Source: a virus | Virus record (IMG/VR): IMGVR_UViG_3300017917_000669 | Coordinates: 1-63,357 of that record | Length of the DNA: 63,357 nt | Reading direction: 5' to 3' (one strand) | Shown here: positions 1 through 8,745 of the stretch, piece by piece | Numbering within the stretch: the first letter of the stretch is position 1 | Layout of the letters: every line of letters begins with the position of its first letter | Notes under the pieces: generated by a model | Seen by the model: only the letters and a program-made list of their open reading frames with translations | Told to the model about the DNA's origin: nothing | Database searches by the model: none | Program-made: the position numbers and the translations under genes

Positions 1-219
1 AAATGGTTCTTTGTTGTCCTTGTCCCATAGTTTGATGACAAAATCACCGCCGTCTTTGGTTATGGAATACAATAGACCACTGCCGCCTGGCAATTTCTGA
101 ACAGACTTTTCTCTACCGTAGTTATCTAAGTAGTCCTTGCCGCCTTCGAATCCGCTTTTGCTTAGTCGTTCAATTTCTTGAACGACTTCTGACTCAATTA
201 AAAACTCACACGCTCTCAT
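1..219 (-). CDS. Hypothetical protein, truncated by window edge, LxE-type N-terminus
   Basis: The frame is open from an ATG at 219 to the window edge (73 codons, no stop seen). The start codon lies 1 bp from the stop of the upstream 490-aa gene, so the two are probably co-transcribed. The N-terminus MRACEFLIESE resembles the capsid-targeting leaders of T4 internal proteins and contains an L-I-E site of the T4 gp21 protease type (L/I-x-E). The rest is not recognised. Virion packaging is inference. Confidence 0.7.
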   Translation of the reverse strand, partial: MRACEFLIESEVVQEIERLSKSGFEGGKDYLDNYGREKSVQKLPGGSGLLYSITKDGGDFVIKLWDKDNKEPF

Positions 220-220
220 T

Positions 221-1693
221 TTAATGCTTCAATAACAATGTGCTTAGTACACCGTGGCTCTTGGCAGTGATATCTGGCTCGCCAGGAGTGATGATAACGT
301 TATACTTGACAGGAGTTTCTTTCTTACCACCGTCAGTCTTTTGATCCCATTCATCATAAGACAATATGGAGCTGGCGCTGATGCCATACTGTTTAGCTAG
401 TCGTTGTTTTAGTTCAGGTAACTTATCAGGTATCACTTGCCATTGGCCTTCAGGACCCTTAACTAAGTTCTTCTTTTCATCCTTAACTAACAAGTCATAG
501 AATAGATTGCTTGGAACAATACGACTATTCTTTGTTTGCTCTAAGTCTGGATCAGCTGCCTTAACTTTCTTCTCTTGTGAAGTGTGAGCACCTTCACTCC
601 AGTTAATCATGAAGTTAGCAGGCTTCTGCGCTAGAGCAACGTCAGCCATCTTTGTGTATGCGTAGAACATTACACCTGGGTTAGATTGTGCTAGCTTAAA
701 CGCCATGTCAACGTACTCAGGACTAAAGAAGTCACCTGCATCGTGCCAACGAATCGTTACAGTATAACCACCTTTGTCACCTGCTTTTTCTTCTTTCTTG
801 ATTTCTCTATCTAGTTGGTTGAAGAAGCCCTCCGGGTCATTCAACAAGAACGTAAGAATACGACCGTCACTTAACCAAGGACCTTCAAACTGAACTTTAC
901 CGCCCTTCATAGCAAAGCAATCTACTTTACATGAACCAGCACCTGGGCATGTGTTAACGATAACTAGACTGTCATCAGATTCATTAACTGCAACACCAAC
1001 TAAAGCGGCAAACCCAATATTGAAGAACTGTTCTAGTTCACCGTTGCTATGCTTCATTTTTTCGTTTTGCTTTAGAAGCTTCTTTGGACGTATTTTTAAT
1101 GCTTCAACGATTTGCTTTTCATCATAGCGTTGACCTTGCTCATTGTAATACTTGATTACGCTTGAACGGTGAATGTATGGCAGTTTATACTTGTCGGTCT
1201 TTTGTTTCTCACGATTGGCGATACGACCCATGTAGTCCTGGAATTCTTGTCCACCTAATGGGCGAGTTTGAGCACCTAGTAGGTCACCTTGTGCTTCCGC
1301 CACACCTTGTGCTTTGCGTATCCACGTATCGCCGTCTTGGATTCCTAAATATCTCGCAAGTTTTTTTGGTTCCATACCAAGTCTCAGATATTTGCGATCT
1401 TGGTTAGCCATTGCCTTTTTATATGATTGAACAAATCTATTATATTCATCCGTTCCTTGTTGATACGGAATATTAATGTCATTTAGGCTTTTTGTTAATG
1501 CGTTGTAAAGAAACTTTCCAACAGTTTCTGGAGCAGCCGGTGAACCAGAGCTTTCTTCTACATCTTGTTCTGGTCCAGGCTCTTCCCCTGCATCGCTATT
1601 AGCAACGAATTGCTGAGGTGTCATAACTTGTACTCCGGCGAATGCTCCGGGTAGTTTTGGCTCTGCGCCTTCCATTAAATGTCTGATTTTCAT
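221..1693 (-). CDS. Gp88-like phage protein, possible virion-internal
   Basis: This 490-aa protein has a central cysteine cluster (CPGAGSCKVDCFAMKGG, near residue 248) followed by RWHDAGDFFSPEYVD about 70 residues later. Both resemble the phage 'gene product 88' family, whose biochemical role I do not know; the cysteines suggest a metal or Fe-S site. Residues 35-60 are acidic and low-complexity. The N-terminus MKIRHLMEGAE carries an L-M-E site like T4 capsid-targeting leaders. A T4-type late site (1746-1753, minus) lies 53 bp upstream. Family assignment is by motif memory only. Confidence 0.6.
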   Translation of the reverse strand: MKIRHLMEGAEPKLPGAFAGVQVMTPQQFVANSDAGEEPGPEQDVEESSGSPAAPETVGKFLYNALTKSLNDINIPYQQGTDEYNRFVQSYKKAMANQDRKYLRLGMEPKKLARYLGIQDGDTWIRKAQGVAEAQGDLLGAQTRPLGGQEFQDYMGRIANREKQKTDKYKLPYIHRSSVIKYYNEQGQRYDEKQIVEALKIRPKKLLKQNEKMKHSNGELEQFFNIGFAALVGVAVNESDDSLVIVNTCPGAGSCKVDCFAMKGGKVQFEGPWLSDGRILTFLLNDPEGFFNQLDREIKKEEKAGDKGGYTVTIRWHDAGDFFSPEYVDMAFKLAQSNPGVMFYAYTKMADVALAQKPANFMINWSEGAHTSQEKKVKAADPDLEQTKNSRIVPSNLFYDLLVKDEKKNLVKGPEGQWQVIPDKLPELKQRLAKQYGISASSILSYDEWDQKTDGGKKETPVKYNVIITPGEPDITAKSHGVLSTLLLKH

Positions 1694-1709
1694 GATGGTT
1701 TCCGTAAAT

Positions 1710-1739
1710 TTGACAATAAATACTGACTTATTGTATACT
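1710..1739 (+). promoter_or_regulatory. Early-type sigma70 promoter for uvdE
   Basis: TTGACA at 1710-1715 and TATACT at 1734-1739 are separated by 18 bp. The uvdE start is 27 bp downstream. Confidence 0.75.
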
Positions 1740-1745
1740 ATCTAA

Positions 1746-1753
1746 TATTTATC
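1746..1753 (-). promoter_or_regulatory. Possible T4-type late promoter (GATAAATA)
   Basis: On the minus strand the site reads GATAAATA, one base from the T4 late -10 element TATAAATA. It points at the 490-aa gene that starts at 1693. Confidence 0.4.
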
Positions 1754-1766
1754 ATTCTGGACTACT

Positions 1767-2801
1767 ATGCACTCTTTTGACACTACCACCAAACGCATCG
1801 GTTTTGCTTGCAAATTTGCCGAGATTAACAAGAAAGGCGAGATTGCGTCCGTCGAAGGTCTTAACACTGGGGGCACGACATTAGCTTGGGCAAAGCGTAA
1901 TAGTCGCGCCAGTGTCGAGGAAAAAATCATCGATGTGGCTAAGACTAACATTGTCAATACCCACAATCTTATCAAGAAGGTAGCAACTCTACCCGAGCCA
2001 CTGCGTATGCTACGCATCACTAGCGACATGCTCAGTTTCTACACACATGAGGATTACACTGACTTCTGGCAGTCTACTAATACACAGGATCAACTTGCAC
2101 GATGGTTTGCCCCTCTGGGCGAAACTGCACGTGCTAACAACGTTCGTCTGTCATTTCACCCTGACCAATTCGTAGTTCTTGCAAGTGACCGTGAAGAGGT
2201 AGTAAATAAGAGTATCGAGGAATTCGAATATCATTGTGACATGGCACGTATGCTAGGTTATGGTAAGACTTTTCAGGACATGAAGATCAACGTTCACATC
2301 AGTGGTCGTCAAGGTCCCGAAGGTATTCGTAAGGCGTATCAGCGTCTAAGCCCCGAAGCACGTAACACTATTACTATCGAGAACGAAGAAAATGCCTGGG
2401 GACTTGACGATTGCCTTACTCTATCTGATTTGCTTCCAATTGTTCTGGACATTCATCATCACTGGGTCAATTGCGGAGAATACTTGGCTGTCACCGACGA
2501 GCGTGTTCAGCGGGTTATTGATTCTTGGCGCCATGTTCGCCCTACTCTACATTATTCTGTGTCACGTGAAGATATCCTTGTTGGTCATTGCAGTAATACT
2601 CTACCATGCCGCGACAGCTTGATTGCCCAAAAAATCAACAAGCAAAAGCTCCGCGCTCATAGCGATTACTTCTGGAATGATGCAGTCAACGATTGGGCAT
2701 TGACTTACGTTGACAAATTTGATATCATGTGTGAGGCTAAAGGTAAGAATCTGGCAAGCACTAAACTATACGAGAAAGCGAAAGAAAATGGGACTATTTG
2801 A
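1767..2801 (+). CDS. uvdE: UV damage endonuclease (UvdE/UvsE family)
   Basis: The 344-aa protein is full length for the family. UvdE is a TIM-barrel, metal-dependent enzyme that nicks DNA 5' of UV photoproducts and other lesions. Visible family blocks are RITSDMLSFYTHEDY (about 92-106), SFHPDQF (about 130), INVHISGRQG, TIENEENAWGLDD (about 208) and LDIHHHW (about 228), which supply the metal-binding His, Asp and Glu residues. A strong early promoter lies directly upstream. The 3' end overlaps the next gene by 14 bp. The likely role is repair of sunlight damage to phage DNA. Confidence 0.93.
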   Translation: MHSFDTTTKRIGFACKFAEINKKGEIASVEGLNTGGTTLAWAKRNSRASVEEKIIDVAKTNIVNTHNLIKKVATLPEPLRMLRITSDMLSFYTHEDYTDFWQSTNTQDQLARWFAPLGETARANNVRLSFHPDQFVVLASDREEVVNKSIEEFEYHCDMARMLGYGKTFQDMKINVHISGRQGPEGIRKAYQRLSPEARNTITIENEENAWGLDDCLTLSDLLPIVLDIHHHWVNCGEYLAVTDERVQRVIDSWRHVRPTLHYSVSREDILVGHCSNTLPCRDSLIAQKINKQKLRAHSDYFWNDAVNDWALTYVDKFDIMCEAKGKNLASTKLYEKAKENGTI

Positions 2802-3225
2802 TAAATTATTTGGAAAGGCGCCCGAGCCTGTAAAAGCAGAGGAACCTAAGCCTAAGAAGGAAAGAAAACCTCGCAAGCCTAAAGAGAAAAAAGCAGAACC
2901 TGCAGTTTCTGAAAAGGAAAAGGCTACTGCGGCAGGGGAACCCTACGTGTCCATCATACGTATGGAGCTTGATCCTAATGATGTTAACAACGGTGCCTTC
3001 GAACTAGACTGGAATGAAAAGTTCATTGCTAATCTTGTACGTGCTGGCTATCAAATCAAACCCAATGAACCAGAATCTTCTATTGTGGATCGATGGTTTC
3101 AGACAGTCTGCCGCAATGTTGCGCTAGAAGTCTATGAACAGGAACAGGCAGACCCCACCAAGCGTGACGATGTTCGGGTAATTAGAACCAGAGATTTAGG
3201 AAATGGTAGAACTGAAGTAAGCTAA
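2788..3225 (+). CDS. Conserved hypothetical, Lys/Pro/Glu-rich N-terminus
   Basis: The 145-aa product starts at the ATG at 2788 (MGLFDKLFGK), inside the end of uvdE. Residues 10-50 are a charged KPKKERKPRKPKEK-type linker, followed by a compact domain. It resembles a small protein I recall from T4-like cyanophages, with no known function. It is probably translationally coupled to uvdE. Confidence 0.75.
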   Translation: MGLFDKLFGKAPEPVKAEEPKPKKERKPRKPKEKKAEPAVSEKEKATAAGEPYVSIIRMELDPNDVNNGAFELDWNEKFIANLVRAGYQIKPNEPESSIVDRWFQTVCRNVALEVYEQEQADPTKRDDVRVIRTRDLGNGRTEVS

Positions 3226-3231
3226 TTTAGG

Positions 3232-3259
3232 TTGACAACTATCGTCAATCAGCTATAAT
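3232..3259 (+). promoter_or_regulatory. Early-type sigma70 promoter
   Basis: TTGACA at 3232-3237, a 16-bp spacer and TATAAT at 3254-3259. The predicted start site (about 3266) coincides with the foot of the hairpin at 3264-3303. Confidence 0.8.
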
Positions 3260-3263
3260 AAGG

Positions 3264-3303
3264 GCTATTGTTAAGCATGGTGCTTGGCAATAGCTCTTTT
3301 TTT
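3264..3303 (+). terminator. Terminator-like hairpin at the 5' end of a leader
   Basis: Outer stem GCTATTG/CAATAGC (3264-3270 with 3288-3294), inner stem AAGCA/TGCTT with loop TGG, then a seven-T run at 3297-3303. It lies between a strong promoter and the start codon at 3316. It could be an attenuator, an mRNA 5' stabiliser, or a barrier to read-through from uvdE. Confidence 0.6.
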
Positions 3304-3315
3304 AAGGAAACCAAA

Positions 3316-4524
3316 ATGGCAAAATTATCGCCAACCCAAAAATCCTTTCCATGGACTGACGTTCCGAAAGGTCAAGTGATTGATATCACAAAGATCAAGA
3401 ATGCTCTTGATAGCAAACGACTCAAATCAGCAAAGCCAAAGACACTGGCACAATCAGTTGCTGAACTTGAGAAAAATCCCATCATTCAAAACATGCTGGC
3501 TGATTTGAAGCAAAAGAAAAAGAAGTTCGATCCATCTAAGATCGGCTCTGTCAAAAAGCAAAAGATCGGTCGTGCAACCATCCTCGAAGAAACTCAGCGT
3601 TTGGTCATTGTCAAACACATTGCTGACATTGGTGCAAACTGTCAAGAGGAACTACTGAGCCCTGCATTCGCTACTATCAGTGCAGACGGCAAAACTAACC
3701 CACTGTTTGACACTCAACACGGTATGAACCTTGTTGGTTTGTTTGCAAAGCATGGTCTGTGGCAAGGTGTTGACCCTGCTAAGTGGGAAGACTTCGAATT
3801 CCCTTTCTTTGTGATTAACAACAGTGACGTTGCCTTCGCTAACGAGGCTGCTTATCATCGCAACGGTAAAGGTCAAAAGAAGTGGACAGCGTTTGACTTC
3901 CACCGAATCAAAGTTGCAGGTGTTCGTCAACATGGCTCTAAAGAAAAAGACTATGTTGATGCTGAAAAGCGTCAGAAGATTTGCGAAAAGCACGAAGCTA
4001 TTCCTGTACCAGCAAGTGATAACGCACAAAAAGGCAAAGCAGGTACATTGGATCGTATTGACGCAGTTTACAAGTGGAGTCACAAGACACTGGACTTCAT
4101 TCTTGCGACACACAAAAAGTACTGGCATGGTACAAAGATTGACAGTGCCGCATTCGGTTTGTATGGTCACTTGTATGACAACTTGAAGAACAAGAACATC
4201 ACCATGTCGGGCAAAGAGTGGGATGAATTCTTGGATAACTTCCATGCTATCATCAAAAAGTGTTTTACTGATTTGGCTACGTTGCGTACTGAAACAGAAA
4301 AAGCACACCTTGCATGGCATAGCATTGCATATCCAAACGTCAAGGATCACAAGCTGAAATCTACTAACTGTGCTTTGGCTATCGTTCTGAAAATCTATCA
4401 GCGTTTGGATACTACTAACAGCCCATTCATCACTAACGATGTGAATGACTTTAAGTATGTCAACGAGGACATCTATGACTACCTCGATCCAGTGGACGTT
4501 CTTGAGGAAGTGAAGAATGCCTAA
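3316..4524 (+). CDS. Phage protein, possible ParB/DGQHR-like N-terminal domain
   Basis: A 402-aa protein is predicted from the ATG at 3316, preceded by AAGGAAACC; a longer frame would begin inside the leader hairpin. The block NPLFDTQHGMNLVGLFAKHG with later VAGVRQHG recalls the DGQHR/ParB-like nuclease fold, but the match is loose. The N-terminal 80 residues are Lys-rich. The C-terminal half is helical and unrecognised. Function is uncertain. It overlaps the next gene by 8 bp. Confidence 0.65.
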   Translation: MAKLSPTQKSFPWTDVPKGQVIDITKIKNALDSKRLKSAKPKTLAQSVAELEKNPIIQNMLADLKQKKKKFDPSKIGSVKKQKIGRATILEETQRLVIVKHIADIGANCQEELLSPAFATISADGKTNPLFDTQHGMNLVGLFAKHGLWQGVDPAKWEDFEFPFFVINNSDVAFANEAAYHRNGKGQKKWTAFDFHRIKVAGVRQHGSKEKDYVDAEKRQKICEKHEAIPVPASDNAQKGKAGTLDRIDAVYKWSHKTLDFILATHKKYWHGTKIDSAAFGLYGHLYDNLKNKNITMSGKEWDEFLDNFHAIIKKCFTDLATLRTETEKAHLAWHSIAYPNVKDHKLKSTNCALAIVLKIYQRLDTTNSPFITNDVNDFKYVNEDIYDYLDPVDVLEEVKNA

Positions 4525-4960
4525 AATTAAACTACCCGAGAAGTGCGGGTGGTTTTATGTTCTCCGTTTACGCCATAACAACATTCTGGGGTTTGGCATA
4601 ACGGAGAATCAGAACATCAAGAACTACCTAATCAAACGATACATCAACCCGGGTGCAAACAAAGGTCAAGTCTTTGACTATTTGTACTATGGAAAAATGT
4701 CACAGATTCGTGCCTTGGAAAATCATATCAAGAATGAATGGGGTGAGCATTTACTAATCATTCACAATGACAAATTGGAATGGTTTGAACCCAGCGCAAA
4801 CATCACTGACAAGCAAACGGTGGAGTTTTTAGAAGCAAGGTGCAAGAACAACTATCCTGAGATTTACAAGGTCAAAAAGGAATTCTTGCCCTTCGGTGCT
4901 GATAACACTTTTGAGAAGATTCGGGAAAATCCGGATGCCTTCTTAGAAGTGATCGGTTGA
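4517..4960 (+). CDS. GIY-YIG-like small protein
   Basis: A 147-aa protein. The N-terminus CGWFYVLRLRHNNILGFGIT has the spacing of a GIY-YIG nuclease first strand pair (GWFYV and LGFGIT replacing GIYKI and YIG). Conserved catalytic Arg and Glu residues cannot be placed with confidence, so it may be a degenerate or divergent member. Its stop overlaps the promoter of the next gene. Confidence 0.55.
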   Translation: MPKIKLPEKCGWFYVLRLRHNNILGFGITENQNIKNYLIKRYINPGANKGQVFDYLYYGKMSQIRALENHIKNEWGEHLLIIHNDKLEWFEPSANITDKQTVEFLEARCKNNYPEIYKVKKEFLPFGADNTFEKIRENPDAFLEVIG

Positions 4961-4985
4961 CAAAAAATGATAATATGCGTATAAT
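4957..4985 (+). promoter_or_regulatory. Early-type sigma70 promoter for the RNase H-like gene
   Basis: TTGACA at 4957-4962, a 17-bp spacer, TATAAT at 4980-4985. The TTG and A of the -35 box are also the stop region of the upstream gene. Confidence 0.85.
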
Positions 4986-5019
4986 ATACGCATATTACTC
5001 AACTATATACATTCCCCAC

Positions 5020-6024
5020 ATGGCAAAATACGCACTCATTGACACCGCTAACACTTTCTTCCGTGCTAGGCACGTTGCATCACGTAACAGTGATCCTGAG
5101 GAAAAAGCAGCCTTCGCATTGCATCTTACACTTGCGTCAATCAATCAGGCTGTGCGACTGTACGGCATTGACCACGTTGTGGTTATGCTAGAGGGTCGTA
5201 GCTTCCGCAAAGATTTCTATGAGCCGTATAAGAAGAATCGCATTGTCGATAGTCTTTCTCAGACTCAGGAAGAAGTGGATGAGAATGCAATGTTCTGGTC
5301 TACATACGAAGCACTGACTACTTTCTTCAAGGAAAAAACTAACGTCTCGGTGTTGCGTCATGAAGAGGCTGAGGCTGATGACATGATTGCCCGTTTCATT
5401 CACTTGCACCCAAATGACACCCACTACATAATTTCCACGGACTCAGACTACGTCCAGTTGATTGCAGAAAATGTCATGCAGTACAATGGCGTAGAGGGTC
5501 ATCTAATCACACTTAAGGGATACTTCAAGGACAACGGCAAGCCCGTACTTGACAAAGAAAAGAATCCTAAACTACTTGAAGATACGCCCGAATATTTGCT
5601 ATTCCGCAAGATTATTAGGGGTGACGCGGGCGACAACGTTTTCACCGCATATCCCCGCGCCCCCGAAAAAGGTTCTAAGAATCGTGTAGGCATTCGTGAG
5701 GCTTTCGAGGATCGTAATGCTCAGGGCTTCAAGTGGAATAATTTTATGTTGCAACGCTGGGTAGATCACAACGGCGTGGAACAACGTGTGCGTGATTGTT
5801 ACGAACGTAACAAGACATTGATTGACCTCAACGCACAACCGCAAGAAATCAAAGATAAGGTCGATCAACGTATTAAGGAATCTGTCAGAGTAACTACTAC
5901 TCCGCAGGTTGGTGTTCATTTTATGCGATTCTGTGGAAAATATGCATTGGAAAAAATCTCTCAAAATGCTGAAACTTATGCTAAGTGGCTTAATGCACCG
6001 TATCAAGGGAACGTACATGAATGA
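5020..6024 (+). CDS. rnh: T4 RNase H-like 5'-3' nuclease (FEN family)
   Basis: The 334-aa protein starts at 5020 (MAKYALIDTANTFFR), the first ATG after the promoter; an upstream TTG in frame falls inside the promoter. FEN/5'-nuclease metal-site motifs are in order: LIDTAN (Asp 8), EEAEADDMI, STDSDYVQL and IIRGDAGDNV, then VGIREAFED. T4 RNase H removes RNA primers and flap DNA during lagging-strand maturation, and this protein likely does the same. It overlaps the next gene by 8 bp. Confidence 0.9.
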   Translation: MAKYALIDTANTFFRARHVASRNSDPEEKAAFALHLTLASINQAVRLYGIDHVVVMLEGRSFRKDFYEPYKKNRIVDSLSQTQEEVDENAMFWSTYEALTTFFKEKTNVSVLRHEEAEADDMIARFIHLHPNDTHYIISTDSDYVQLIAENVMQYNGVEGHLITLKGYFKDNGKPVLDKEKNPKLLEDTPEYLLFRKIIRGDAGDNVFTAYPRAPEKGSKNRVGIREAFEDRNAQGFKWNNFMLQRWVDHNGVEQRVRDCYERNKTLIDLNAQPQEIKDKVDQRIKESVRVTTTPQVGVHFMRFCGKYALEKISQNAETYAKWLNAPYQGNVHE

Positions 6025-6253
6025 CTTAATCGAAAAGCAATTGTACTTGGGCATTGTTGCAGTGCTTAAGGATGACAAACTCTACTATGAGTCTAGTGTA
6101 GGTAAGAAAGGTGAATACAACCATTTCCGTGAAAATGGTGAGCAAGCGTTACTTACCTACATCGAAGCAATGGCTCCCTTGATTTTGAAGAATGAACGTG
6201 AGAAACTTGACAAACGTGCTAAAGAATTGGTCATGGAAGAGTTAAAGCGATGA
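6017..6253 (+). CDS. Hypothetical protein (78 aa)
   Basis: The start at 6017 (MNDLIEKQLYLG) overlaps rnh by 8 bp. The protein is mixed alpha/beta with a charged C-terminal helix (REKLDKRAKELVMEELKR). Not recognised. Confidence 0.75.
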   Translation: MNDLIEKQLYLGIVAVLKDDKLYYESSVGKKGEYNHFRENGEQALLTYIEAMAPLILKNEREKLDKRAKELVMEELKR

Positions 6254-6477
6254 CATTCAAAGTAGAACAATCAAGTATTAGGACTATTCGCAAAGGCGAA
6301 AAGGGCTTTATGCTAACTGACGGGTTTGTTTCGGCACCTAGAGCAGGATTCGAAATGAGTCGTAGTATCCCTAATCAGTACAGAGAAATTATTACACAAT
6401 GTATTGATTGTGGTTGGCTCAAGCCTGTTGCGTATGTCAAAGATAGTCAATTGTTCTGGGAAGAATTTCAGAAATGA
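6250..6477 (+). CDS. Hypothetical protein (75 aa)
   Basis: ATGA overlap with the previous gene and a 4-bp overlap with the next. One pair of cysteines (QCIDCG) is visible. Not recognised. Confidence 0.7.
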   Translation: MTFKVEQSSIRTIRKGEKGFMLTDGFVSAPRAGFEMSRSIPNQYREIITQCIDCGWLKPVAYVKDSQLFWEEFQK

Positions 6478-6953
6478 AGAAACTGTTCTACATCAAAGAA
6501 GGTCGCAAGTATGTTCCTGTCAGTGAATATGACAGTGACCTGCTTGACGCCATGCCTAAAGGCACTCATATCATTATGAGCTACCCCGGGGGCAAGAGTA
6601 CTCGCTACAACATCGACCCCAACTATGCGGCAATGATTGCGGCTGGTCGTGTAGCAGAGGATGCAATTACTACTGCCATGCATAAAGCAAATGAATTGCG
6701 TCCAGCGACACGGAATAATATCACACCAGAACAACGCAAGTTGTTTGATGCGTTTTTAAATTCTATGCCAGAAGACGATCCACAGCGCAATATGATGACC
6801 TATGGTTCCATTCGTGACTGTGCCGAAGCAGGTATCAAGGCTATGCAGGAAGAAGCAATGAAACTAATGAATAATCCTGCAGTTAAAAAGGCATACGAAC
6901 ATTTCTTGCTTGTGTGTGAACTAACAAAAGAAAATGATGAAAACAAGGGATGA
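6474..6953 (+). CDS. Conserved hypothetical protein (159 aa)
   Basis: Part of the overlapping run 5020-8745. The N-terminus KKLFYIKEGRKYVPVSEYD is a beta-rich motif I associate with small T4-like cyanophage proteins. The C-terminal two thirds are helical. No catalytic motif seen. Confidence 0.75.
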   Translation: MKKLFYIKEGRKYVPVSEYDSDLLDAMPKGTHIIMSYPGGKSTRYNIDPNYAAMIAAGRVAEDAITTAMHKANELRPATRNNITPEQRKLFDAFLNSMPEDDPQRNMMTYGSIRDCAEAGIKAMQEEAMKLMNNPAVKKAYEHFLLVCELTKENDENKG

Positions 6954-7230
6954 AATAATATCGTCAATGTGCTATACGTATCGTCATGACTATGGGTTAA
7001 ACCGTAGGGATGACGATCCGCCTTGGGTATCCGGCATGACAGACTTTGAACGTCAAGGATTATGGAGAACTATGGCTCAAATCTTTGACAATGATATTGC
7101 ACCTTTACTCAAGGAAATGAAAGACCTGTACGAGGGCAATAGCGTAGTAGTACCAAAAGACAAAGAACATGCAGAAGCATTGATTCGAATGGGTATGTTC
7201 TACATAGACACAAACAAGGAGAACAAATGA
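6934..7230 (+). CDS. Hypothetical protein (98 aa)
   Basis: Two adjacent ATGs (6934 and 6937) are both possible starts. It overlaps the previous gene by about 20 bp and the next by 4. The motif DDDPPWVSGMTDFERQGLWR is distinctive, but I cannot assign it. Confidence 0.7.
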   Translation: MMKTRDEIISSMCYTYRHDYGLNRRDDDPPWVSGMTDFERQGLWRTMAQIFDNDIAPLLKEMKDLYEGNSVVVPKDKEHAEALIRMGMFYIDTNKENK

Positions 7231-7685
7231 CAAATCTAATCGCAAAACCTATTATCAAAGATCAATATTGGGTAGTTACTGATGGTGAACAGAAGGTGGG
7301 TAACGTAGTTGCAGAGGGTTCAGGGTTCAATCTGAAAATCAATGGGGTCAGTAAACACTTTGAGACTTCTACGGAACTCAAGCGCAAGACACGAATACAG
7401 TTCCAAACACTAAAGACTGATAGATCCAAAGCAGATTTACCTTTTGCTACTTATCCTACAACAGGTAAAGTCTATAACTCAATGTTGGATATCAAGCGAA
7501 AGCTACATCTTTTTACAAAGACAACTAAAAGCAAGTGCTACTATGCCGCAGGATGGTTTGCCATCAATCAAAACGGCGAATTTGAGAAGGTTTTATGTCC
7601 TAAGTATATCTTTGTACAGCGATACCCCTATCATGGGCCCTATAAAACAGAAGCCGAAGCGGAAAACGTGATAAATAGTCTATGA
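7227..7685 (+). CDS. Conserved phage hypothetical (152 aa)
   Basis: The sequence includes DIKRKLHLFTKTTKSKCYY and PKYIFVQRYPYHGPYK, blocks I recall from T4-like cyanophage hypotheticals. Function is unknown. It is coupled to both neighbours by 4-bp overlaps. Confidence 0.8.
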   Translation: MTNLIAKPIIKDQYWVVTDGEQKVGNVVAEGSGFNLKINGVSKHFETSTELKRKTRIQFQTLKTDRSKADLPFATYPTTGKVYNSMLDIKRKLHLFTKTTKSKCYYAAGWFAINQNGEFEKVLCPKYIFVQRYPYHGPYKTEAEAENVINSL

Positions 7686-7888
7686 TATATATCAAGCGTT
7701 TTATAGATAGGGTTTCTATGATAGAAAGTAGACAAGGTAAAGATTTCGTTATGCCAATCATCGAAGCACGTGGATTGCGTGATGAATTGGCCAAGCTCCT
7801 TGCCGACCAATATCAAGTCAACAGTGACAAGAAACCTGACGAAGAACCAGTTATCAAGGTAGAAATAAAAGGTGGAAGTTTTAAATGA
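7682..7888 (+). CDS. Conserved phage hypothetical (68 aa)
   Basis: Small protein with FIDRVSMIESRQGKDFVMPI, a pattern I recall from T4-like cyanophages. Predicted to be helical. It is embedded in a coupled gene string. Confidence 0.75.
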   Translation: MIYIKRFIDRVSMIESRQGKDFVMPIIEARGLRDELAKLLADQYQVNSDKKPDEEPVIKVEIKGGSFK

Positions 7889-8184
7889 GTAGATCACAAC
7901 CCAAAGTCTTGTTAGAGATAGTTGACAAGAAAACATACAAATGCGACCAGGTCGTTGAAGCGGCCGGCATCTGGGCTGTATTCTATGACAGTCAACCTAT
8001 CAACTTAAAGAGTCAACATTACCTTGACAACCAAACCACACCCAAGTACAAGAAAACCAGTTTCAGTAATCCGGGTCATGCACGTAACTTGTGCCGTAAG
8101 TTAAATGCACAATTCAAAACGGACAAGTTCACCGTTGTCTTTATGAACTCGGGGTCCGTAGTATATCCCGATGAGCAATCGTAA
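7885..8184 (+). CDS. Conserved hypothetical (99 aa)
   Basis: Beta-rich basic protein with no recognised domain. It overlaps the next gene by 14 bp and the previous by 4. Confidence 0.75.
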   Translation: MSRSQPKVLLEIVDKKTYKCDQVVEAAGIWAVFYDSQPINLKSQHYLDNQTTPKYKKTSFSNPGHARNLCRKLNAQFKTDKFTVVFMNSGSVVYPDEQS

Positions 8185-8572
8185 ATCAATCAAACAGCAA
8201 ATCACAGAAGCCGTATTGGCTGAAATCCCAAAGTCACATAGGATCTACCATGAGTTGCCCATTGAGGACGTAATGTTCAAATGGTGGCAGACAGGTAGAC
8301 AAGAGGGCCTTCGTTTAACAGACGAAGGCGTTACCGGTTTTCATTTAGCGAACATTGAATTCTACGATTACGAATTCAAACAAGACGGACAAAGCTATCA
8401 CAGTTTCGTAATGGAGCTGACCAAGAAAATCAAATGTCCCTACTACATCGGCGTAAATAAAACTAGCAAGAACAAGATGTTCTACATTAGAATATACGAC
8501 AGTAAGGTCGCAATGATGTTAGGACTCTATGGAAACTTGCAAGACTATCTATCTTCTATAAAGGTAAAATGA
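8171..8572 (+). CDS. Conserved phage hypothetical (133 aa)
   Basis: It contains LRLTDEGVTGFHLANIEFYDY and a C-terminal KNKMFYIRIYDSKVAMMLGLYG block, typical of a widely shared T4-like phage hypothetical. No function known to me. Confidence 0.8.
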   Translation: MSNRKSIKQQITEAVLAEIPKSHRIYHELPIEDVMFKWWQTGRQEGLRLTDEGVTGFHLANIEFYDYEFKQDGQSYHSFVMELTKKIKCPYYIGVNKTSKNKMFYIRIYDSKVAMMLGLYGNLQDYLSSIKVK

Positions 8573-8745
8573 TGACTGACAAGAAAAACCCAAACCCATT
8601 CATTAGAATGGCACAAGAAGCCAAAGCACGTGATACTAAACTGTCACCTGAGAAAGCTACTCAAATCCATCAAGCCAAGAAAGCCCCTAAGCCTAGTAAA
8701 GGTTTTGGGTCAACAGTTATGAGAAAAACGGGCAGGGGCGGCTAA
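8569..8745 (+). CDS. Small basic protein (58 aa)
   Basis: The frame runs from the ATG at 8569 (or 8572) to TAA at 8743-8745, with an ATGA overlap. The sequence is Lys/Pro/Gly-rich and begins MMTDKKNPNPFIRMAQEAKA. It is the last gene of the overlapping run that began at 5020. Possibly nucleic-acid binding by charge only. Confidence 0.7.
   Translation: MMTDKKNPNPFIRMAQEAKARDTKLSPEKATQIHQAKKAPKPSKGFGSTVMRKTGRGG

Noticed and set aside
3652-4350. 232-aa minus-strand open frame
   Set aside because: Antisense to the 402-aa gene. Cys/Phe/Val-rich composition typical of a shadow frame.
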